Source of the DNA: Ornithodoros turicata
Lineage: Eukaryota; Arthropoda; Arachnida; Ixodida; Argasidae
Assembly (NCBI RefSeq): GCF_037126465.1
Contig: NC_088203.1
Location: forward strand, 106,999,507-107,063,506
Direction of reading: 5' to 3'
Length of the DNA stretch: 64,000 nt
The translations under genes were made by a program, and so were the position numbers. Shown in pieces: positions 36,231-49,026 of this stretch. Each line of letters begins with the position of its first letter. The first letter of the stretch is position 1. The notes below the pieces were generated by a model. It saw only the letters and a program-made list of their open reading frames with translations. It had not been told where the DNA came from and ran no database searches.

Positions 36231-38124
36231 TTTTCCCATTGTTTCAGCGTTTAATTTAAACCCTAGAATATAGTTTGCTTTTCACGACTTCACTTTTACT
36301 ACCTTAAAGTATACCAAAGTGCTGAACACGTATGCAACAAAATACGTTGGTTACATTTTGTGTGCATGTTAATACAGAGTCATCTTAATTTTTCCTCAAA
36401 CATAAATATGGTGAGCGCACGCGTAAACTCCTGGCATATGTTTTGTCTTCTTACTGTTGTTGCGCAACCCTTTCTAGTGAGAGCTTGGATGGGACCCTAA
36501 CCCACGCTCCAGCTCAACTATCCAACGTCCACGCTAAGTCAGCGCTCTAGATGTTAAAAAGTGAATGGAATTTGTCGGTCCGAAAACTCGGTACTTATTC
36601 GTTACTAAGTGACTACCCATAGCTACAGACAGACACTACGAAGGGAAGTGCCTCAGGACCAGTGCCGCCGATATTTCCAACAGAGACTGTTCTTCCGTCT
36701 ACAATATTCACACGAGTACTACTAATAGAACTAGGCAAAAAAGTACTAGTGTAAATATTAATAATAATAATAATTGGAAAAATAAATTATTATTGAATAT
36801 TGACACGCTAGTACTTCCTTGCCAAACATACCGGGTCGGCACTCTTGGCTATACGGACGGCGGTTTACGGTTACAGTGGCGACATAAGACATGAATGAGG
36901 GTTGTCATACCCCAAAGTGCGATGCTTGTTTCGATTGTTTAAAGCGGAGAAACAAAACCAGCTTCTTTCAAAGTAAGTCTCCCTTTTAATGTCCCCATAA
37001 ATAAACGCAGGATAATTAAGATGGAGTGTGCTTTTTATCCAAGGGAAACACAGCTGGTTCAATCCCGCGATGTTCATTTCTGCAGAGAGGAATAATGATA
37101 ATTAGGACTAGATTTACACCATTTCCATTTAGCGATACTATGCTATTACACGCAAAGTAAATAAAATTTCCGCGCAGTGAACTTGAGCACCGCGCAGCGA
37201 TTGACAGGCGTTATACTTTTTCGAGAGTCAAAGAATTAAACGATACTGCAAGTCGCACTAGATTTAAAAAACAAAGAAAAACGAAAGAAAAAGGTAAGTA
37301 ATCTCCCTGTGGTCACTTTGAAATGGGGCTGCGCTCATAGCCGGTTAGATGGGTCGGACATCGATCTCCGGACAAAACATCGGTGCGCGGGACATTTTCT
37401 CACCCGGTGTGTTCCACAGTGTAGATGCGATACATTTTTGCTTATCACATCAATAATGACCATACTACACTACGTTTATGCAATTCAGGTAGCAGGAAAA
37501 TAAAAGTCAATATACAAAATAAAAGTTTGCTTTTGGGCCTCAGCTCATTATGTCATTAAGGAATTTAATACAAATAATGTTGCACAAAACAAGTAAAAAG
37601 AACGTTGAAAACAACGGTCACGTATTTTATAAATCTTGCTTTACCGTACACTCTCCCCCATGTACAGGAAAAGCAGATTTATCTCTGCTGGTATCAATAG
37701 TGAGAGCAGGTTTGAGATAACCTTTGCCCTTGACTTCATTTGATCAATCGCTAATTCATATTTTCCAAAACAACTCAGACTCAGCAGAATATTGCCATGT
37801 ATCCTCCAGCATGGAAGAAGGGGGGAAATGCACGGAATTTTCCCACAAGAAGAAGGAAAAGCAAGATACGACATTCGTCAATTGACAAGACACGATCCCC
37901 ACCGGAAATCTCACCTAATACATTACGTGATCCAGAATACTAAAAAGCGTGCTTGTCGCGGACATGGATTCCGCGGCAGCCTTTTCGTATTAGTCGAGTC
38001 AAAGCGTGGTCGTGCCTAAAAATAATCCCTGTGGTGGAAATATTTCAATCGACCAACAACAAATGCAATAAAAAAAATTGAATTCGCGTTACGCAATAAA
38101 GAAAAAAACGTCCGAAAGACTCAC

Positions 38125-38300
38125 CTGATTTACTTTCCCGCAGTCGCATCCATTCGTTCAAAAAAGGACTAGACCGACTTCAAATATTGCCGCTTTCGAT
38201 ACAAAATTTAAAAAAAATCCCACAAAAGCATCCCGCGAAGAACAGCACGTGATTCACCGCAGTCACACTCGAAGCCACTACCGCGAAAGAAGTCTAGCAG
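38125..38300 (-). other. Candidate untranslated first exon of the minus-strand gene
   Basis: A perfect donor AAATCAG|GTGAGT sits at 38125/38124. Only very short frames precede it (an ATG frame of seven codons). It lies immediately downstream, on the minus strand, of a CpG-rich block. Linkage to the exon at 9906 is inference; the right limit is arbitrary. Confidence 0.35.
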
Positions 38301-38420
38301 AGAACGCCCCTTCGCGCGCGGCTCCGTGCTGTGAACGAGTCACGTTGCGGACGCTGGTGGCGCTGGCGTCGTTAGCGCATGCGTACACACGACCACTGTC
38401 TGGTGGCCGCGTGGGCTTGT
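38246..38420 (-). promoter_or_regulatory. CpG-rich block, possible promoter
   Basis: Locally GC- and CpG-rich (CGCGCGCGG, GGCGCTGGCGTCG) in otherwise AT-leaning surroundings. Contains an NRF1-like AGCGCATGCGTA and an E-box CACGTG. Position just upstream of a minus-strand donor suggests a promoter. No TATA element is evident. Confidence 0.35.
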
Positions 38421-38455
38421 CAAAAGTGCCTCGTTAGAAGTTTACTCGAAGGCCT

Positions 38456-40006
38456 TTGATTGATGTGAGCCGACGTCCCGATTCAGGCGGGATAAATCGC
38501 GCTTTTACGGTCACTCTGCCCCACCAGCCTGACGACGTTTTGTCCAGCACTTTCGACTGGAACGAACTTCGAATAAAACAAAAAAAAACGGCTAAACAAG
38601 AGTGTTCGACTTCCATGTCGCCCTGTCCCGGCTCGCATCTTGCCACGATCTGCCCAAAGGAACATCAATGTTGGCTAACAAGCCATTCCCAGGGTCAATG
38701 CTTTGTGGAAAGCAAAGATCGCGCTTTGCTCATGAAGCTGCTTTGGTGGATCTTCGTATCATGGTTCAATAATAATCAATGGTTCATCGTCAATTATCGT
38801 GGCGATGACGAACAACAAGGCGCGTAGAGAGGAGGAAATCCCCCTCTCCGTTTTAAAGTCTCCATAACCCCTACTCCACCCCGAAATATTTTTTGGCCAC
38901 CATCGTACGAACAACAGCAGCAAGTGGAAGTGCGAGTTTAGAGATTTCATACAGGGTGTCCCAGAAAACGTGTCATTGAATTATAATAAAAAAACTACGC
39001 CACCTAGAATCATGCGGTCAACGGCATTTGTTCTTACTAGGTTTTTGCCAACTACTGGTGTGAATGCCATGTATGGTAAGTTTAATTATGTAAATATTTG
39101 CGAACTGAACTCGGAAATTTGCCAAGTAAATGACACTTTTTTACCCCACCAACATGAAGAGCGTGGCGAGTTCACTCAAGTTCATGATAATTGACAGTGA
39201 TATTCACGAGCTATCCCATCAGAAAAATAGCCGAACATCATGATTTTCGTAGCACCGAACCATAACGCGCGACGAATTTTTGAGCGCAACCGCTCTCAGT
39301 CCGATGAAAGGAGGTTCGAAACCCAGCCCACAGAGTGATAGTAGAAAAAGTGACAGTTCCTGAAATTGGGAGAGTGAAAGCATTATCCCAGCGAAAGTCG
39401 GACGCGATAAGCCATACCTGTGTTATCTCTTTCTGCGTTACTGGTGTGGGCTGGGTTTCCAACCTCCTTTCGTCGGACTGACAAGGATTGCGCTGAAAAA
39501 TTTCTCGCGCGCTAGCTCCGTAGAGCATGGCGGCTATTTTTTCCGATGGGATAGCCGCTGAATATACCTGTCAATTATCATTAATTTGAGTAAATTAGAC
39601 ACGCTCTTCACATTGGCGGGGTAAAAAAGTAACCTTTACTTGGCAAATTTCCGACTTCATTTCGCAAACATTTACATAATTAAACTTACGTTACACGACA
39701 TTCACGTCAGGAGGTGGCAAAACCTAGTAAGAACAAATGCCGTTGACCGCATGATTCTAGCTGGAGTAGTTTTTTTATTATAATTCAATGACACGTTTTC
39801 TGGGACACCCTGTATATATGAGCATGAAGACAGAATGCATTCTGGTCGAAGCCTTTGATGTGATCGTTACGCAGCACGTTATAGATAAATAAAAAGAATA
39901 CAAAGTGAAGGTCAAATAAAAACTAACAGAATTGGGTCAAGAGGTCAAGAGAAATGCACAAACCTCCCAATGTCCCGCCTTTGGGGTTGGATGAATATGG
40001 TCACGT
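38456..40006 (+). repeat. Dispersed repeat family A, copy 2 (interrupted)
   Basis: Same block order as 34060-34598. It is interrupted by about 60 bp near 38820 and by the 861-bp element at 38952-39812. Copy 1 shows the uninterrupted junction (gagttcatatctacac...tatgaagat) and acts as an empty-site reference. Confidence 0.75.
38952..39812. mobile_element. Tc1/mariner-type element with very long inverted repeats
   Basis: Ends CAGGGTGTCCCAGAAAACG and the inverse are flanked by TA on both sides. Inverted similarity continues for over 200 bp from each end (CCGCATGATTCTAG, CTAGTAAGAACAAATGCCGT on the right side). The 861-bp element has no recognisable transposase. Confidence 0.85.
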
Positions 40007-40579
40007 TACCTTTGATCAATCTCGTGACGTCACGTTGTGTTTTGTTCTACTTTCATATTTTATTAGTGACTTTTAGTGCATCGTACGCTGTCGCTCTTGT
40101 GTACGTACCGGATAGAGTGGTGATTCTGCGCACTGCGCGAAACCATGTTTTATGTTTTGCGTGTGCGCTGGACCATCAACACTACCCCTATCTACAGGAG
40201 CTACCCCAGTACATCTACACTCAGTTTGTTAAAAAAGGAAAAAAATGCGCATACACAAAAGAGAAGAGGCAAAAAGAAATAGAGCGGGAAAGGAAGTAGC
40301 ACGTATCAGGGCAGCAACAACAACAGGTAAATCTTGACAACGAGACGGGGTGATTCACCGCTGGAGGACAGTACACTACCCCATGACATGCCATACATTA
40401 CATATGAGGTAGTATGATAATGCAGTTAAATAAGCTATTGAGTTAGTTAAATTAACAGAGTTTTCGGAAACAATTGAGCTGTCCTCTGCTGGCCGTGCTA
40501 TACGCTGATCAAAAGGAAGATGAAGGGGAAAAAAATGAAAGAAGCACCGATGGTCATTGGGATACAGAGTGTGATGCTA

Positions 40580-43500
40580 CAGTGCACGAGAGGCCCATAT
40601 GCCTCCGTCCACTTTAGGAGAGACTTCGGAAAAACAAGTTGACATCTGACGGTACAAGAGAGTTCCAGAGGCACATTCATGCACGTTGGATGAAAGCAAA
40701 GTCAACTTGAATGGCATCTATAGTGCGTTGCCTCTACTCTGCTCAACAAAGCACGAGAGGCCCATATACCTCCGTCCACTTTAGGAGAGACTTTGGAAAA
40801 ATAATTTGACATCTGACGGTACAATATAGTTCCAGGGGCACATTCATGCACGTTGGATGAAAGCAAAGTCAACTTGAATGGCATCTATAGTGCGTTGCCT
40901 CTACTCTGCTCAACAAAGCACGAGAGGCCCATATACCTCCGTCCACTTTAGGAGAGACTTTGGAAAAATAATTTGACATCTGACGGTACAATATAGTTCC
41001 AGGGGCACATTCATGCACGTTGGATGAAAGCAAAGTCAACTTGAATGGCATCTATAGTGCGTTGCCTCTACTCTGCTCAACAAAGCACGAGAGGCCCATA
41101 TACCTCATTCCACTTTAGGAGAGACTTCGGAAAAAATTTTTGACATCTGACGGTACAAGATAGTTCCAGAGGCACATTCATGCACGTTGGATGAAAGCAA
41201 AGTCAACTTGAATGGCATCTATAGTGCGTTGCCTCTACTCTGCTCAACAAAGCACGAGAGGCCCATATACCTCCGTCCACTTTAGGAGAGACTTCGGAAA
41301 AACAATTTGACATCTGACGGTACAATATAGTTCCAGGGGCACATTCATGCACGTTGGATGAAAGCAAAGTCAATTTGAATGGCATCTATAGTGCGTTGCC
41401 TCTACTCTGCTCAACAAAGCACGAGAGGCCCATATACCTCCGTCCACTTAAGGAGGAACTTTGGAAAAACAAGTTGACATCTGACGGTACAAAATAGTTC
41501 CAGAGGCACATTCATGCACGTTGGATGAAAGCAAAGTCAATTTGAATGGCATCTATAGTGCGTTGCCTCTACTCTGCTCAACAAAGCACGGGAGACCCAT
41601 ATACCTCCATCCACTTAAGGAGGAACTTTGGAAAAACAAGTTGACATCTGACGGTACAAGATAGTTCCAGAGGCACATTCATGCACGTTGGATGAAAGCA
41701 AAGTCAATTTGAATGGCATCTATAGTGCGTTGCCTCTACTCTGCTCAACAAAGCACGGGAGACCCATATACCTCCATCCACTTAAGGAGGAACTTCGGAA
41801 AAACAAGTTGACATCTGACGGTACAAGAGAGTTCCAGAGGCACATTCATGCACGTTGGATGAAAGCAAAGTCAACTTGAATGGCATCTATAGTGCGTTGC
41901 CTCTACTCTGCTCAACAAAGCACGGAGGCCCATATACCTCCGTCCACTTTAGGAGAGACTTCGGAAAAATAATTTGACATCTGACGGTACAAGATAGTTC
42001 CAGAGGCACATTCATGCACGTTGGATGAAAGCAAAGTCAATTTGAATGGCATCTATAGTGCGTTGCCTCTACTCTGCTCAACAAAGCACGAGAGGCCCAT
42101 ATACCTCCGTCCACTTTAGGAGAGACTTCGGAAAAACAATTTGACATCTGACGGTACAAGATAGTTCCAGAGGCACATTCATGCACGTTGGATGAAAGCA
42201 AAGTCAACTTGAATGGCATCTATAGTGCGTTGCCTCTACTCTGCTCAACAAAGCACGAGAGGCCCATATACCTCCGTCCACTTTAGGAGAGACTTTGGAA
42301 AAACAAGTTGACATCTGATGGTACAAGATGGTTCCAGAAGCACATTCATGCTCGTTGGATGAAAGTAAAGTGAACTTGAATGGCACGTATAATGCGTTGC
42401 CTCTACTTTGCTCAAGAAAGCACGAGAGGCCCATGTACCTCCATCCACTTTAGGCGAGACTTTGGAAAAACAAGTTGACATCTGACGGTACAAGAGAGTT
42501 CCAGAGGCACATTCATGCACGTTGGATGAAAGCAAAGTCAACTTGAATGGCATCTATAGTGCGTTGCCTCTACTCTGCTCAACAAAGCACGAGAGGCCCA
42601 TATACCTCCGTCCACTTTAGGAGAGGCTTTGGAAAAACAAGTTGACATCTGACGGTACAAGAGAGTTCCAGAGGCACATTCATGCACGTTGGATGAAAGC
42701 AAAGTCAACTTGAATGGCATCTGTAGTGCGTTGCCTCTGCTCTGCTCAACAAAGCACGAGAGGCCCATATACCTCCATCCTCTTTAGGAGAGGCTTTGGA
42801 AAAATAAGTTGACATCTGACGGTACAAGTAGTTCCAGAAGCACATTCATGCTCGTTGGATGAAAGCAAAGTGAACTTGAATGGCACGTAAAATGCGTTGC
42901 CTCTACTTTGCTCAACAAAGCACGAGAGGCCCACATACCTCCATCCACTTTAGGAGAGACTTTGGAAAAACAAGTTGACATCTGACGGTACAAATTAGTT
43001 CCAGAAGCACATTCATGCTCGTTGGATGAAAGCAAAGTGAACTTGAATGGCACGTAAAATGCGTTGCCTCTACTCGGCTAAACAAAGCACGAGAGGCCCA
43101 TATACCTCCGTCCACTTTAGGAGAGACTTTGGAAAAACAAGTTGACATCTGACGGTACAAGATAGTTCCAGAAGCACATTCATGTTCGTTGGATGAAAGC
43201 AAAGTGAACTTGAATGGCACGTAAAATGCGTTGCCTCTACTCGGCTCAACAAAGCACGAGAGGCCCATATACCTCCGTCTACTTTAGGAGAGACTTTGGA
43301 AAAACAAGTTGACATCTGACGGTACAAATTAGTTCCAGACGCACATTCATGCTCGTTGGATGAATGCGAAGTCAACTTGAATGGCACGTATAATGCGTTG
43401 CCTCTACTTTGCTCAACAAAGCACGAGAGGCCCATATACCTCCATCCACTTTAGGAGAGACTTCGGAAAAACAAGTTGACATCTGACGGTACTAGTGGGT

Positions 43501-46500
43501 TCCAGAGGCACATTCATGCACGTTGCATGAAAGCAAAGTGAACTTGAATGGCACGTATAATGCGTTGCCTCTACTTTGCTCAACAAAGCACGAGAGGCCC
43601 ATATACCTCCATCCACTTTAGGACAGACTTCGGAAAAACAAGTTGACATCTGACGGTACAAGTGGGTTCCAGAGGCACATTCGTGCACGTTGCATGAAAG
43701 CAAAGTGAACTTGAATGGCACGTAAAATGCGTTGCCTCTACTCGGCTCAACAAAGCACGAGAGGCCCATATACCTCCGTCTACTTTAGGAGAGACTTTGG
43801 AAAAACAAGTTGACATCTGACGGTACAAATTAGTTCCAGACGCACATTCATGCTCGTTGGATGAATGCGAAGTCAACTTGAATGGCACGTATAATGCGTT
43901 GCCTCTACTTTGCTCAACAAAGCACGAGAGGCCCATATACCTCCATCCACTTTAGGAGAGACTTCAGAAAAACAAGTTGACATCTGACGGTACTAGTGGG
44001 TTCCAGAGGCACATTCATGCACGTTGCATGAAAGCAAAGTGAACTTGAATGGCACGTATAATGCGTTGCCTCTACTTTGCTCAAGAAAGCACGAGAGGCT
44101 CATGTACCTCCATCCACTTTAGGCGAGACTTTGGAAAAGCAAGTTGACATCTGACGGTACAAGAGAGTTCCAGAGGCACATTCATGCACGTTGGATGAAA
44201 GCAAAGTGAACTTGAATGGCATCTGTAGTGCGTTGCCTCTGCTCTGCTCAACAAAGCACGAGAAGCCCATATACCTCCATCCACTTTAGGAGAGGCTTTG
44301 GAAAAACAAGTTGACATCTGACGGTACAAGTAGTTCCAGAAGCACATTCATGCTCGTTGGATGAAAGCAAAGTGAACTTGAATGGCACGTAAAATGCGTT
44401 GCCTCTACTTTGCTCAACAAAGCACGAGAGGCCCATATACCTCCATCCACTTTAGGAGAGACTTTGGAAAAACAAGTTGACATCTGACGGTACAAATTAG
44501 TTCCAGAAGCACATTCATGCTCGTTGGATGAAAGCAAAGTGAACTTGAATGGCACGTATAATGCGTTGCCTCTACTTTGCTCAACAAAGCAGGAGAGGCC
44601 CATATACCTCCATCCACTTTAAGAGAGACTTTGGAAAAACAAGTTGACATCTGACGGTACAAGATAGTTCCAGAAGCACATTCATGCTCGTTGGATGAAA
44701 GCAAAGTGAACTTAAATGGCACGTATAATGCGTTGTCTCTACTTTGCTCAACAAAGCACGAGAGGCCCATATACCTCCATCCACTTTAGGAGAGACTTCG
44801 GAAAAACAAGTTGACATGTGACGGTACAAGGGGGTTCCAGAAGCACATTCATGCTCGTTGGATGAAAGTAAAGTGAACTTGAATGGCACGTATAATGCGT
44901 TGCCTCTACTTTGCTCAAGAAAGCACGAGAGGCCCATGTACCTCCATCCACTTTAGGCGAGACTTTGGAAAAGCAAGTTGACATCTGACGGTACAAGAGA
45001 GTTCCAGAGGCACATTCATGCACGTTGGATGAAAGCAAAGTCAACTTGAATGGCATCTATAGTGCGTTGCCTCTACTCTGCTCAACAAAGCACGAGAGGC
45101 CCATATACCTCCGTCCACTTTAGGAGAAACTTCGGAAAAACAAGTTGACATCTAAAGGTACAAGTGGGTTCCAGAGGCACATTCATGCACGTTGCATGAA
45201 AGCAAAGTCAACTTGAATGGCATCTGTAGTGCGTTGCCTCTGCTCTGCTCAACAAAGCACGAGAGGCCCATATACCTCCATCCACTTTAGGAGAGGCTTT
45301 GGAAAAACAAGTTGACATCTGACGGTACAAGTAGTTCCAGAAGCACATTCATGCTCGTTGGATGAAAGCAAAGTGAACTTGAATGGCACGTAAAATGCGT
45401 TGCCTCTACTTTGCTCAACAAAGCACGAGAGGCCCATATACCTCCATCCACTTTACGAGAGACTTTGGAAAAACAAGTTGACATTTGACGGTACAAATTA
45501 GTTCCAGAAGCACATTCATGCTCGTTGGATGAAAGCAAAGTGAACTTGAATGGCATCTGTAGTGCGTTGCCTCTGCTCTGCTCAACAAAGCACGAGAGGC
45601 CCATATACCTCCATCCACTTTACGAGAGGCTTTGGAAAAACAAGTTGACATTTGACGGTACAAGTAGTTCCAGAAGCACATTCATGCTCGTTGGATGAAA
45701 GCAAAGTGAACTTGAATGGCACGTAAAATGCGTTGCCTCTACTTTGCTCAACAAAGCACGAGAGGCCCATATACCTCCATCCACTTTAGGAGAGACTTTT
45801 GAAAAACAAGTTGACATCTGACGGTACAAATTAGTTCCAGAAGCACATTCATGCTCGTTGGATGAAAGCAAAGTGAACTTGAATGGCACGTATAATGCGT
45901 TGCCTCTACTTTGCTCAACAAAGCACGAGAGGCCCATATACCTCCATCCACTTTAAGAGAGACTTTGGAAAAACAAGTTGACATCTGACGGTACAAGATA
46001 GTTCCAGAAGCACATTCATGCTCGTTGGATGAAAGCAAAGTGAACTTGAATGGCACGTATAATGCGTTGTCTCTACTTTGCTCAACAAAGCACGAGAGGC
46101 CCATATACCTCCATCCACTTTAGGAGAGACTTCGGAAAAACAAGTTGACATGTGATCGACGGTACAAGAGGGTTCCAGAAGCACATTCATGCTCGTTGGA
46201 TGAAAGTAAAGTGAACTTGAATGGCACGTATAATGCGTTGCCTCTACTTTGCTCAACAAAGCACGAGAGGCCCATATACCTCCATCCACTTTAAGAGAGA
46301 CTTTGGAAAAACAAGTTGACATCTGACGGTACAAGATAGTTCCAGAAGGACATTCATGCTCGTTGGATGAGAGCAAAGTGAACTTGAATGGCACGTATAA
46401 TGCGTTGTCTCTACTTTGCTCAACAAAGCACGAGAGGCCCATATACCTCCATCCACTTTAAGAGAGACTTTGGAAAAACAAGTTGACATCCGACGGTACA

Positions 46501-47896
46501 AGATAGTTCCAGAAGCACATTCATGCTCGTTGGATGAATGCAAAGTCAACTTGAATGGCACGTATAATGCGTTGCCTCTACTTTGCTCAACAAAGCACGA
46601 GAGGCCCATATACCTCCATCCACTTTAGGAGAGACTTTGGAAAAACAAGTTGACATCTGACGGTACAAGATAGTTCCAGAGGCACATTCACTCACGTTGG
46701 ACGAAAGCAGTCAACTTGAATTGCATCTATAGTGCGTTGCCTCTGCTCGGCTCAACAAAGCACGAGAGGCCCATATACCTCCGTCTACTTTAGGAGAGAC
46801 TTTGGAAAAACAAGTTGACATCTGACGGTACAAATTAGTTCCAGACGCACATTCATGCTCGTTGGATGAATGCGAAGTCAACTTGAATGGCAGGTATAAT
46901 GCGTTGCCTCTACTTTGCTCAACAAAGTACGAGAGGCCCATATACCTCCATCCACTTTAGGAGAGACTTCAGAAAAACAAGTTGACATCTGACGGTACTA
47001 GTGGGTTCCAGAGGCACATTCATGCACGTTGCATGAAAGCAAAGTGAACTTGAATGGCACGTATAATGCGTTGCCTCTACTTTGCTCAAGAAAGCACGAG
47101 AGGCTCATGTACCTCCATCCACTTTAGGCGAGACTTTGGAAAAGCAAGTTGACATCTGACGGTACAAGAGAGTTCCAGAGGCACATTCATGCACGTTGGA
47201 TGAAAGCAAAGTGAACTTGAATGGCATCTGTAGTGCGTTGCCTCTGCTCTGCTCAACAAAGCACGAGAAGCCCATATACCTCCATCCACTTTAGGAGAGG
47301 CTTTGGAAAAACAAGTTGACATCTGACGGTACAAGTAGTTCCAGAAGCACATTCATGCTCGTTGGATGAAAGCAAAGTGAACTTGAATGGCACGTATAAT
47401 GCGTTGCCTTTACTTTGTCCAACAAAGCACGAGAGGCCGATATACCTCCATCCACTTTAGGAGAGACTTTGGAAAAACAAGTTGACATCTGACGGTACAA
47501 ATTAGTTCCAGAAGCACATTCATGCTCGTTGGATGAATGCAAAGTCAACTTGAATGGCACGTAAAATGCGTTGCCTCTACTTTGCTCAACAAAGCACGAG
47601 AGGCAATTATACCTCCATCCACTTTAGGAGAGACTTCGGAAAAACAAGTTGACATCTGACGGTACAAATTAGTTCCAGAAGCACATTCATGCTCGTTGGA
47701 TGAATGCAAAGTCAACTTGAATGGCACGTAAAATGCGTTGCCTCTACTTTGCTCAACAAAGCACGAGAGGCAAATATACCTCCATCCACTTTAGGAGAGA
47801 CTTCGGAAAAACAAGTTGACATCTGACGGTACAAGAGAGTTCCAGAAGCACATTCATGCACGTTGGATGAAAGCAAAGTCAACTTGAATGGCATGT
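40580..47896. repeat. Satellite DNA array, 167-bp monomer, about 44 copies
   Basis: Monomers contain CACGAGAGGCCCATATACCT, CATCCACTTTAGGAGAGACT, CAAGTTGACATCTGACGGTA, CACATTCATGC and GAATGGCAYSTATARTGCGT. Spacing between equivalent points is 167 bp with occasional 1-2 base slips. Left monomers (40580-42240) form one subtype (GGCATCTATAGTGCG, CATGCACG) and right ones another (GGCACGTATAATGCG, CATGCTCG), with mixtures in between. Long minus-strand open frames exist only because 167 is not a multiple of 3 and stops are spaced; they shift frame each unit and are not genes. Confidence 0.97.
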
Positions 47897-47897
47897 A

Positions 47898-48797
47898 CGA
47901 GGGGTGTTCAAGTCAAACCGGGACTTTCTGTCTCCTGAGTGTACAAATGGCTCGCGCTACTTCTTTTTCGTCATTTGAACACTATCATTCATGAACACCT
48001 CCAGTTTCGGAAAGTTAGTGCCCGTTGGGTCCTGAGGCAGCTCTCCGTGTTTGACCGGCAGAGAAGACTATAAATCTCCCAAGAGCTAAGGTACCGTTTC
48101 GACACTGAAGGACAGCCGTTCCTTGATCTGATCATCACGTGCGATGAAACGTGGGTGCACCATTTCACTCCTGAGTCTAAACGCGCATCAAAACAGTGGA
48201 AGCATCCGGGCTCGCCAGCTCCCAAGAAGTTCCGAAGCACCCCGTCTGCGGGTAAGGTCATGGCCACGGTTTTCTGGGACAAGGCTGGCGTTGTTCATGT
48301 TGATTTTCTGCCCAATGGTACCGCCATCAATAGTGCGTATTATTGCTAAGTTCTCAGGGATGTGCATAAGGCGCTGAAGCAAAAGCGGCCGGGCCTCATC
48401 ACCAAAGGAGTCTTCCTCCTACAGGACAATGCACGCCCGCATAAAGCGCATGTCACGACACGCACCTTACAGGAACTTGGCTGGGAGTTGCTGCCACATC
48501 CCCCTCACAGTCCAGACCTCATCTCTAGCGATTTCCATCTCTTCGGGCCACTGAAGGCATTCCTTGGGGGCTGCCACTTCAGCTGCGACGATGAGGTCAA
48601 GAATGCGGTCCGATCATGGCTGCTACGCGCCGGTAAGGATTTCTACGCTGCTGGCATCCAAGCCCCCGTGAAACGCTGGGACAAGTCAATTAGTGCAGCT
48701 GGAGATAACGTTGAAAAATAAAACTAATTTCTCGCCTATAAGTTCATTTTACTTCTGCGAAAAATGAAAAGTCCCGGTTTGACTTGAACACCCCTCG
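47898..48797 (+). mobile_element. Mariner element, internally deleted
   Basis: Perfect inverted ends of about 29 bp (CGAGGGGTGTTCAAGTCAAA...) flanked by TA (47896-47897 and 48798-48799). At 900 bp it is shorter than an autonomous mariner of about 1.3 kb. The missing part is the N-terminal DNA-binding half of the transposase. The near-identical ends indicate a fairly recent insertion. Confidence 0.95.
48060..48721 (+). pseudogene. Mariner transposase, C-terminal catalytic part, broken
   Basis: The plus-strand frame shows the mariner catalytic motifs in order: CDETWVHHF (first Asp), then GKVMATVFWD, LLQDNARPHKA (second Asp), and HSPDLISSDFHLFGPLK (third Asp, the D34D arrangement). Stop TAA at 48348-48350 falls after SAYYC, between the first and second catalytic regions. 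The N-terminal helix-turn-helix domain is absent. The protein is therefore nonfunctional. Known: DETWVHHF and SPDLxxSDxHLF are diagnostic of mariner transposases. It ends at a stop just before the right inverted repeat. Confidence 0.95.
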
Positions 48798-49026
48798 TAT
48801 AATGCATGAGAGAACTGATGTTCTGAGGCTGGAACAACAAAAAGGGGACAAATACATACAAAGCCTCAACACAACCTCTTGTACATCAGTTCGCTCATGT
48901 TCAACATAACCGCTTGCGTCGACCCCGTCGTAAGATTGTGTGTATGAGTGAGAAAAATGTAAGAGTGAAAGGGGGGATGAGTGAGAGAGAGTGGTTGGTT
49001 TGTCCGTTCATATGGAAGAACCCTTG

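Noticed and set aside
39970..40299. 110-codon plus-strand frame before the satellite
   Set aside because: Starts in repeat family A, ends in a Lys/Glu-rich low-complexity tail, no family match.
40702..47894. Dozens of 60-175 codon minus-strand frames beginning MPFKLTLLSS or MGLSCFVE
   Set aside because: They are readings of the 167-bp satellite; frame shifts each unit and no start or stop is consistent, so they are not a gene family.
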